11,327 nucleotides of DNA, taken from NCBI GenBank assembly GCA_014377905.1, contig JACMOQ010000101.1, forward strand, positions 1 to 11,327. Direction: 5' to 3'. The notes below the pieces were generated by a model. It worked only from the letters and a program-made list of their open reading frames with translations, was not told where the DNA came from and searched no databases. Position 1 is the stretch's first letter. The number at the start of each line of letters is the position of its first letter. Source of the DNA: Acetobacteraceae bacterium. GTDB taxonomy: Bacteria > Pseudomonadota > Alphaproteobacteria > Acetobacterales > Acetobacteraceae. A program made the translations under genes and the position numbers. Below are positions 6,236 through 11,327 of the stretch, piece by piece.

Positions 6236-6892
6236 TCAATCCTGAACCCCATCGAGCACCGCGACCAGCGCAGTGGTCACGACATCGATATTCGCCATGC
6301 CATCGACCTGATGCAGTTTCCCGCTTGCACGGTAATGCGGCAAAATAGGTGCGGTCTGCGCATGGTATGCAGCAAGCCGCGCACCAACGGTTTCACGATT
6401 ATCATCCGCCCTTCGAACAAACTGCGTGCCGCCACACCGATCGCAAACACCTGGGTTCGCAGGCTTCTGAAACTTGTCGTGATAACCTTCACCACAAACC
6501 TCACACGTATAGCGCCCGGCGATACGGTCAGTCAGCGCAGCATCATCGACAATGAGCTCAATGACGATGTCCAATTTTCTATCGAGACCCGCGAGCATTG
6601 TGTCGAGCGCCTGCGCCTGGGGAACCGTCCGCGGAAATCCGTCAAGTATAAACCCCGGCGCACAATCCGGCCGATTGATGCGTCCAGCCAGCATACGAAT
6701 GAGGATATCATCGGAAACCAGCGCGCCGGCCGCCATAACCGCCTTTGCTTGAAGGCCAACCTCACTCCCCGCAGCCACCTCTGCCCTCAGCATATCGCCA
6801 GTCGATATCTGTATCATCCCGTAGCGATCTTGCAGCCGCTTCGCCTGGGTGCCCTTACCTGCACCAGGAGGACCCAGCAGGATAATATTCAC
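6236..6892 (-). CDS. adk: Adenylate kinase, long form with zinc-finger lid
   Basis: Protein of 218 aa; catalyses ATP + AMP to 2 ADP in the cytosol. Walker A P-loop GPPGAGKGT (7-15), AMP-binding region STGDMLR (30-36), DGFPRT (84-89), and a long lid with four zinc-ligand-type cysteines C130, C133, C150 and C153 (CEVC and CDRC). The zinc-bearing lid is known in Gram-positive bacteria and several alphaproteobacteria, whereas E. coli Adk lacks all four Cys. The start codon is GTG (6892-6890), overlapping the secY stop by 4 nt (GTGA), a sign of translational coupling. Its stop is followed by the 210-bp gap before rpsM. Confidence 0.97.
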   Translation of the reverse strand: MNIILLGPPGAGKGTQAKRLQDRYGMIQISTGDMLRAEVAAGSEVGLQAKAVMAAGALVSDDILIRMLAGRINRPDCAPGFILDGFPRTVPQAQALDTMLAGLDRKLDIVIELIVDDAALTDRIAGRYTCEVCGEGYHDKFQKPANPGVCDRCGGTQFVRRADDNRETVGARLAAYHAQTAPILPHYRASGKLHQVDGMANIDVVTTALVAVLDGVQD

Positions 6893-8235
6893 CGTCCGCG
6901 CCCTTTCACCCGCGCCTTCTTGATCAGCCCCTCATACTGATGGGCGATAAGATGCGACTGAATTTGTGTGACCGTATCCATTGTCACCGACACGATAATC
7001 ATCAGGCTCGTGCCGCCGAAATAGAACGGCACGCCGTAGCGACTGATCAAAATCTCCGGCAGGAGGCAAACGAGGCACAAATAAAGCCCACCAATCGTAG
7101 TCAACCGGGTGAGGATCGTGTCAAAATGGGCCGATGTCGCCCCACCCGGCCGAATGCCCGGAACAAAGCCACCATATTTCTTGAGGTTATCAGCCGTTTC
7201 GTCGGGATTGAACACCACCGCCGTATAAAAATAGCTGAAAAATATGATCATCAGCGCATAGGTAAGCATGTAAAGCGGTTCGCCATGCCCAAGCGCGATC
7301 CCGATCGAACCAAGCCAGGTCGGCTCCCCATTGGCGCCGGCAAAGCCGGAAATCGTGGCAGGAATCAACAGAATGGAACTCGCAAAAATCGGGGGAATAA
7401 CACCAGCGGTGTTGATCTTGAGCGGCATATGCGTCGAGTCGCCGCCAAACATGCGTTGGCCAACCTGCCGTTTCGGATACTGGATTACAATTCGGCGTTG
7501 GGCGCGCTCCATGAACACGATGAATGCCACCACCGCCACCGCGATAATCAGAAACGCCGCAATAAAAAAGGGACTGAGTGCGCCAGTCCGGCCCAACTCA
7601 AGAAGGCTCGCCAAAGCTTGGGGGACGTTGGCAACAATTCCGGCGAAGATGATCAAGCTGATGCCGTTACCAATGCCGCGGGCAGTAATCTGTTCGCCAA
7701 GCCACATCAGAAACATGGTGCCGCCAACCAAGGTCACCACACACGACACGCGGAAAAACATACCAGGATCGATGACCGCGGCGCCAAACGCACCGCGCAT
7801 ACCTTCAAGCCCAACTGCAATCCCGTAAGACTGCACCATCGCAATAATTACCGTGAGGTAGCGGGTATATTGGTTCAACCGCTTCCGCCCACTCTCCCCT
7901 TCTTTCTTCAGGGCTTCGAGCTGCGGCACCGCCGTCGTCATCAGCTGGATAATGATACTTGCCGAGATATACGGCATGATCGCGAGCGCAAACACCGTCA
8001 TCCGGCCCAACGATCCGCCGCTAAACATGTCGAACATGCCCAGAATGCCGCCGCCATGCTGCGCCAGCATCTCGCCCATCACGGCTGCATCAACACCTGG
8101 AACCGGGATATAAGATCCAACCCGATAAACCAGCAGGGCCCCCAAAGTGAACCATATCCGGTTCTTAAGTTCGGTTGCCTTCGACAAGGTGCCGAGGTTC
8201 AGGTTCGCCGCAAGCTGCTCAGCTGCCGAAGCCAT
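6889..8235 (-). CDS. secY: Preprotein translocase subunit SecY
   Basis: Protein of 448 aa, the usual size, with ten predicted transmembrane segments; the channel of the SecYEG inner-membrane translocon. Recognisable blocks: the first helix region RIWFTLGALLVYRVGSYIPVPG, the plug-region sequence GGILGMFDMFSGGSL, LGEQITARGIGNGISLIIF, the cytosolic loop with PKRQVGQRMFGGDSTHMPLK, the INTAGVIPPIFASS helix, and FNPDETADNLKKYGGFVPGIRPG. The frame can be extended one codon upstream to a TTG at 8238, but the ATG at 8235 has AAGGGA about 8 nt upstream and gives the better start. A 115-bp structured gap with a promoter candidate precedes it; adk overlaps its stop by 4 nt. Placement between rplO and adk is classical. 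Confidence 0.97.
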   Translation of the reverse strand: MASAAEQLAANLNLGTLSKATELKNRIWFTLGALLVYRVGSYIPVPGVDAAVMGEMLAQHGGGILGMFDMFSGGSLGRMTVFALAIMPYISASIIIQLMTTAVPQLEALKKEGESGRKRLNQYTRYLTVIIAMVQSYGIAVGLEGMRGAFGAAVIDPGMFFRVSCVVTLVGGTMFLMWLGEQITARGIGNGISLIIFAGIVANVPQALASLLELGRTGALSPFFIAAFLIIAVAVVAFIVFMERAQRRIVIQYPKRQVGQRMFGGDSTHMPLKINTAGVIPPIFASSILLIPATISGFAGANGEPTWLGSIGIALGHGEPLYMLTYALMIIFFSYFYTAVVFNPDETADNLKKYGGFVPGIRPGGATSAHFDTILTRLTTIGGLYLCLVCLLPEILISRYGVPFYFGGTSLMIIVSVTMDTVTQIQSHLIAHQYEGLIKKARVKGRGR

Positions 8236-8256
8236 CAAAAGGTCCCTTCATGCCAA

Positions 8257-8311
8257 CGGCGCGCCGTGGGCCCCCCCCGGCAGGTCCGGTCTGGGCCTAT
8301 CGGCGCGCCGT
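8257..8311 (-). repeat. Paired 11-bp palindromic repeats forming a long leader hairpin before secY
   Basis: CGGCGCGCCGT occurs twice (8257-8267 and 8301-8311). Its core is itself a palindrome, so each copy can fold alone or the two can pair with each other in a 10-bp stem. Inside, GGGCCC (8268-8273) and GGGCC (8293-8297) can add five more pairs, and CCGG occurs twice in the loop. The element fills most of the space between the predicted secY start site and the secY ribosome binding site. A run of eight C (8271-8278) lies in it. Confidence 0.6.
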
Positions 8312-8318
8312 CAAACGT

Positions 8319-8327
8319 ATCATAGCA
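8319..8327 (-). promoter_or_regulatory. Extended -10 promoter candidate for secY-adk
   Basis: Read on the minus strand the sequence is TGC-TATGAT, an extended -10 element (TGn plus a hexamer matching five of six). The -35 region at 17 nt (TTTCGC) is poor, as is common for extended -10 promoters. Transcription would start near 8312, directly at the edge of the repeat hairpin. Sequence similarity alone; moderate support. Confidence 0.4.
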
Positions 8328-8350
8328 AGCCACACCAACGGGCGAAAGCG

Positions 8351-8836
8351 CTAGGCCTCGGAAGCGACCTTTGGCTTGGCCGTCGTGGTAACAGTCCCGC
8401 CCGCGGCGACAACGGCCGCAACCGCACTGGCCGAGGCACCGGACCCCACCACGTTAACCGCAATCCCGATTTCACCAGTGGCAAGCAAACGGACGCCGTT
8501 CACGCCATGGTCGCGGACCATGCCGGCAGACGCCAAAACTGCTTCAGTGATTGGCTGGCTCGCATCGAGTTTGCCCGCCGCAACCGCTTTCGCAATGCTG
8601 CCGATATTAATCGGCGCAAATTCTTTTCGCGTCGGGTTAACGAAGCCACGCTTCGGAAGCCGGCGGTAAATCGGCAACTGCCCGCCTTCGAAACCATTCA
8701 AAGCCACACCCTCGCGGGCGCTCTGACCCTTATGGCCTTTTCCGGAAGTCTTGCCCTTGCCCGAGCCAATACCACGGCCGAGCCGCTTCGATTTCAGGTG
8801 CGCGCCAGGGTTGTCGCGCAGTTCGTTGAGCTTCAT
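8351..8836 (-). CDS. rplO: 50S ribosomal protein L15
   Basis: Protein of 161 aa. Family start MKLNELRDNPGAHLKSKRLGRGIGSGKGKTSGKGHKGQ-like glycine/lysine-rich segment, then GFEGGQLPIYRRLPKRGF, then the globular part; the C terminus is Ala-rich (GGTVTTTAKPKVASEA). L15 binds 23S rRNA in late large-subunit assembly. Two in-frame ATGs exist (8842 and 8836). The second is chosen because AAGGA (8843-8847) sits 6 nt before it and the family begins MKLNEL. It is 26 bp downstream of rpmD. Confidence 0.97.
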   Translation of the reverse strand: MKLNELRDNPGAHLKSKRLGRGIGSGKGKTSGKGHKGQSAREGVALNGFEGGQLPIYRRLPKRGFVNPTRKEFAPINIGSIAKAVAAGKLDASQPITEAVLASAGMVRDHGVNGVRLLATGEIGIAVNVVGSGASASAVAAVVAAGGTVTTTAKPKVASEA

Positions 8837-8868
8837 CGCCATTCCTTTCCGTCCTTGCGCATCTAGGC

Positions 8869-9063
8869 TCAGGACAGTTCTTCAACCTTCACGAGATGCG
8901 CAACCTTACGGATCATACCGCGCACCGAGGGGGTATCTTCCAGGTCGCGCACCTTACCGATTTTATTCAGACCAAGCCCGACCAAGGTCGCCTGCTGACC
9001 TGGCTTCTGGCCGTTACCAGAGCCAGTTTGCAACACGCGCACTTTCTTCTGCAGATCAGACAT
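8869..9063 (-). CDS. rpmD: 50S ribosomal protein L30
   Basis: Small protein of 64 aa, normal for bacterial L30. The centre reads QQATLVGLGLNKIGKVRDLEDTPSVRGMIRKVAHLV, with the family GLGLxKIxxxxxLxDTPxxRGMIxKV pattern. The ATG at 9063 lies inside the end of rpsE; the two frames overlap by 8 nt, suggesting translational coupling. It sits between rpsE and rplO, the canonical spc position. The slightly longer N terminus (SDLQKKVRVLQTG) is ordinary for the group. Confidence 0.96.
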   Translation of the reverse strand: MSDLQKKVRVLQTGSGNGQKPGQQATLVGLGLNKIGKVRDLEDTPSVRGMIRKVAHLVKVEELS

Positions 9064-9679
9064 CAGCAGACTCCTGTGCAACTTCAGTCGGGGCAATTGT
9101 ATCGCGACGACCGATGAGGTCTGCCACTTTCTTGCCACGACGGTTAGCAACCGAACGCGGGCTGGCGCACCGCGTAAGCGCGGCAAATGTTGCTTTGACC
9201 ATGTTGTGCGGGTTGCGGCTGCCCAGGCTCTTGGCAACAACGTCACCGATGCCAAGGCTTTCAAACACCGCACGCATAGGACCGCCAGCAATGATGCCAG
9301 TTCCGGCAGACGCACTCCGCAACACAACATGCCCGGCACCATAATGGCCTTCTGTGTCGTGATGGAGCGTGCGGCCTTCCTTCATCGGCACCCGTATCAT
9401 GCCACGTTTGGCACGTTCGGTCGCCTTACGGATTGCTTCCGGCACTTCACGCGCCTTGCCGGCGCCGTAGCCAACACGGCCTTTCTGATCGCCGACCACA
9501 ACCAAGGCGGCAAAGGCGAAACGACGCCCACCCTTCACCACTTTGGCCACGCGGTTGATGGTAACCAATTTGTCGATCAGATCATCGCCACCGTCATGCG
9601 ACTGGTTGCTATTGCTGTTGCGATCCCGATCGCGCCCGCTGCGACCTTGGCCGCCGCCTTCCCGAGGTTCCCGTGCCAT
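9056..9679 (-). CDS. rpsE: 30S ribosomal protein S5
   Basis: Protein of 207 aa. The core has the S5 signature KLVTINRVAKVVKGGRRFAFAALVVVGD and GYGAGKAREVPEAIRKA, followed by GGPMRAVFESLGIGDVVAKSLGSRNPHNMVKATFAAL. S5 lines the mRNA entry channel and affects decoding accuracy. The first about 33 residues are a low-complexity extension rich in Gly, Arg, Asp, Asn and Ser (DRDRNSNSNQ), not part of the core; such extensions occur in alphaproteobacterial S5. The gap to rplR is 11 bp; it overlaps rpmD by 8 nt. Confidence 0.97.
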   Translation of the reverse strand: MAREPREGGGQGRSGRDRDRNSNSNQSHDGGDDLIDKLVTINRVAKVVKGGRRFAFAALVVVGDQKGRVGYGAGKAREVPEAIRKATERAKRGMIRVPMKEGRTLHHDTEGHYGAGHVVLRSASAGTGIIAGGPMRAVFESLGIGDVVAKSLGSRNPHNMVKATFAALTRCASPRSVANRRGKKVADLIGRRDTIAPTEVAQESADV

Positions 9680-9690
9680 TCCTGTGTTCC

Positions 9691-10053
9691 CTAGAAGGCC
9701 AGACCGCCCTCTCGGGCGGCCTCGGCCAGCGCCTTGACGCGGCCGTGATACAGATAGGCGCCGCGGTCGAAAACAACCGTGGTGACGCCGGCGGCGATAG
9801 CGCGTTCAGCAACCAGCTTCCCGACGGCCGCAGCTGCGTCCTTGTCGGCGCCGGTCTTCAACGCAGCCCGCAGATCGCGATCCAGGCTGGACGCCGCGGC
9901 CAAGGTGCGGCCGCCGGCGTCGTCGATCACCTGGGCATAGATGTGCTGAGACGAACGGAACACCGACAAACGCGGGCGACCGCCGGCCTTGCGGCGCAAC
10001 TGAAAGCGCAGTCTCTCGCGCCGACGCTGGGCCAGATTTTTGTTATCGCTCAT
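9691..10053 (-). CDS. rplR: 50S ribosomal protein L18
   Basis: Protein of 120 aa, normal length. Blocks GRPRLSVFRSSQHIYAQVIDD and VVFDRGAYLYHGRVKALAEAAREGGLAF are the family signatures. L18 binds 5S rRNA with L5 and anchors it in the central protuberance. The ATG (10053-10051) shares one nucleotide with the rplF stop (TAATG), so translation is probably coupled. Confidence 0.97.
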   Translation of the reverse strand: MSDNKNLAQRRRERLRFQLRRKAGGRPRLSVFRSSQHIYAQVIDDAGGRTLAAASSLDRDLRAALKTGADKDAAAAVGKLVAERAIAAGVTTVVFDRGAYLYHGRVKALAEAAREGGLAF

Positions 10054-10586
10054 TACTTCTTCTTGCCTTCCTTGCGGAGGATCTGTTCGCCCTCGAACTT
10101 TACGCCCTTGCCCTTGTAGGGCTCCGGCGGACGCCATGCCCGAATTTCGGCGCACACCTGTCCGACGAGACGCTTATCCACGCCCTCGACTTTGATGCTG
10201 GTCGGCTTTTCGCAGGTTACCTTGATCCCGTCGGGGATCGCGTAAACAACGTCATGTGAAAACCCAAGATTAATCACCAGATTCGGACCGTTGACCGCCG
10301 CACGATATCCGGTGCCAGTGATTTCCATGGTCTTCGAAAAGCCTGCCGACACACCCTTGACCATGGTGGCAATCAACGCGCGCGTCGTGCCCCACATCAT
10401 CCTGGCAGGAGCCGAATTGCCCCGTGGAGCTACCGAAACCTTGTTGCCATCAATCGTGGTATCAACTCGGTCAGTGATTGCCAGAGTCAGCTGCCCCAAT
10501 TTTCCCGTCGCCGTGAAGACGCCGTTGGCGAGCATGACCTGCACACCAGCCGGAACCTCAACGGGATATTTGCCTACACGTGACAT
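10053..10586 (-). CDS. rplF: 50S ribosomal protein L6
   Basis: Protein of 177 aa, normal length. It begins MSRVGKYPVEVPAGVQV and ends with the signature RPPEPYKGKGVKFEGEQILRKEGKKK-like segment; two repeated L6 folds span about 11-82 and 90-164. It sits near the base of the L7/L12 stalk and the GTPase centre. The frame is open further upstream to 10631, but the ATG at 10586 matches the family start and has AGGGGGA just upstream, overlapping the rpsH stop region. It is 10 bp after rpsH and shares one base with rplR. Confidence 0.97.
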   Translation of the reverse strand: MSRVGKYPVEVPAGVQVMLANGVFTATGKLGQLTLAITDRVDTTIDGNKVSVAPRGNSAPARMMWGTTRALIATMVKGVSAGFSKTMEITGTGYRAAVNGPNLVINLGFSHDVVYAIPDGIKVTCEKPTSIKVEGVDKRLVGQVCAEIRAWRPPEPYKGKGVKFEGEQILRKEGKKK

Positions 10587-10596
10587 AGCATCCCCC

Positions 10597-10995
10597 TTAG
10601 AAGACCCGGCAAAGCACTTCGCCGCCAACATTGGCAGCGCGCGCTTCGGCGTCGCTTAATACCCCACGTGGGGTCGAAAGGATCGAGACCCCCAAGCCGG
10701 CATAAACCCGCGGCAATTCCTTAATCTTGGAATAAACGCGACGGCCGGGCTTGGACACACGGGTGATTTCCTTAATCACCGGTTCGCCTTCACTATACTT
10801 CAATTCGATGCGGAGCTGAGACACGCCCGAACGAAGCTCCTCGGAAGCGAACCCCCGAATGAAGCCTTCACGTTTTAACGCGTCGAGCACATTGGCGCGC
10901 AAATGCGATGCAGGCGCAACACATGACGTGTGGCGTGCATTCTGCGCGTTGCGAATGCGGGTGAGCATATCACCCAGCGGATCTGACATTGACAT
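10597..10995 (-). CDS. rpsH: 30S ribosomal protein S8
   Basis: Protein of 132 aa. Family start SDPLGDMLTRIRNAQ and end VYAGLGVSILSTPRGVLSDAEARAANVGGEVLCRVF. S8 binds helix 21 of 16S rRNA early in assembly and, in E. coli, represses the spc operon by binding the rplE region of its messenger; that site would lie outside this window. Two ATGs (10995 and 10989) are in frame; the first gives MSMSDPLGDML, common in alphaproteobacteria, with GGGAT about 8 nt upstream. The gap to rpsN is 11 bp. Confidence 0.97.
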   Translation of the reverse strand: MSMSDPLGDMLTRIRNAQNARHTSCVAPASHLRANVLDALKREGFIRGFASEELRSGVSQLRIELKYSEGEPVIKEITRVSKPGRRVYSKIKELPRVYAGLGVSILSTPRGVLSDAEARAANVGGEVLCRVF

Positions 10996-11006
10996 TCTGC
11001 GGATCC

Positions 11007-11312
11007 CTACCAGCTGGCCTTGGTCATGCCAGGTATCTGGCCGGCGCTGGCCAAATCACGTAACGCGATGCGGCACAGTTTGAACTTGCGATAGTTACCA
11101 CGGCTACGCCCGGTGAGTTCACAACGCAGACGAACGCGCACCTTGGCTCCATTACGCGGCAATTGCGCAAGCTTTATGGTCGCTTCGAACCGATCTTCAA
11201 CCGGCAGCGTGCGATCCATCACAATATCTTTCAAAACGCCGCGCTTTTTCTTGTCGCGCGCCGCCATCCGAGTCCGCATCACGTTGCGGTTGACCTGTGA
11301 GGTCTTGGCCAT
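11007..11312 (-). CDS. rpsN: 30S ribosomal protein S14, zinc-free long form
   Basis: Protein of 101 aa, the long form of S14. It has single Cys residues (RCELTGRSRG, KLCRIALR) and no pair of CxxC motifs, so it is the zinc-independent type. It contains GRSRGNYRKFKLCRIALRDLASAGQIPGMTKASW, the family C terminus. S14 lies in the 30S head near the decoding site. GGAGG at the very right edge (11323-11327) serves as ribosome binding site, about 10 nt from the ATG at 11312. It is the first gene of the operon seen here; rplE is expected just outside the window. Confidence 0.97.
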   Translation of the reverse strand: MAKTSQVNRNVMRTRMAARDKKKRGVLKDIVMDRTLPVEDRFEATIKLAQLPRNGAKVRVRLRCELTGRSRGNYRKFKLCRIALRDLASAGQIPGMTKASW

Positions 11313-11327
11313 CCTGTCTTACCCTCC

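Noticed and set aside
8236..8238. TTG start one codon upstream for SecY
   Set aside because: The adjacent ATG at 8235 is the stronger initiation codon and is correctly spaced from AAGGGA.
6940..8325. Long plus-strand open frame of 461 codons opposite secY
   Set aside because: It is antisense to a clear SecY frame, its protein is rich in His, Arg and Asn with no recognisable domain, and codon bias of the real gene explains the lack of stops.
10587..10631. Longer N terminus for L6 starting at 10631
   Set aside because: It would overlap the end of rpsH, and the family start MSRVGKYPVEVP with a strong ribosome binding site is at 10586.
1..11327. CRISPR array, insertion sequence, tRNA, rRNA or phage genes
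   Set aside because: No regularly spaced repeats, transposase motifs, terminal repeats or recognisable RNA genes were seen on either strand.

Overview
The window is about 11.3 kb of chromosomal DNA, most likely from an alphaproteobacterium. The reason is the gene order spc operon, then secY-adk, then rpsM-rpsK-rpoA-rplQ, with no rpsD in the alpha part. The style of the ribosomal proteins and a short 6-phosphogluconate dehydrogenase of the GndA/YqeC kind would fit an Acetobacteraceae-like member of the Rhodospirillales. That family-level placement is inference from protein style only; no database search was possible.

Right two thirds (about 3544-11312, all minus strand, read right to left): rpsN, rpsH, rplF, rplR, rpsE, rpmD, rplO, secY, adk, rpsM, rpsK, rpoA, rplQ. 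These encode nine ribosomal proteins (S14, S8, L6, L18, S5, L30, L15, S13, S11), the SecY translocon channel, adenylate kinase, the RNA polymerase alpha subunit and finally L17. The first genes are tightly packed or overlap. From rplO onward the gaps widen to 100-210 bp and carry GC-rich hairpins and two promoter candidates, one upstream of rpsM (good -35 and -10) and one upstream of secY (extended -10). A 10-bp GC-rich stem with a U-rich tail ends the operon at about 3487-3517.

Left third (1-3486) is accessory. A plus-strand pair converges on the ribosomal operon: a type B carboxylesterase-fold protein, then a small DOPA 4,5-dioxygenase-family protein. Upstream and divergent are a LuxR-type regulator with a degenerate receiver domain and the 5' part of a 6-phosphogluconate dehydrogenase gene that runs off the left edge. 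The 390-bp AT-richer space between the regulator and the esterase holds a perfect 13-bp inverted repeat and other palindromes and probably contains the divergent control region.

The most unusual observation is that the esterase-like protein keeps the fold signatures and the oxyanion-hole motif, but the nucleophile serine is replaced by Glu (GHEAG instead of GESAG) and the catalytic histidine by Gln. It looks like an intact pseudo-esterase, possibly repurposed. The neighbouring regulator also lacks the acidic pair and lysine of a normal receiver. The ribosomal part is conventional apart from its structured leaders.
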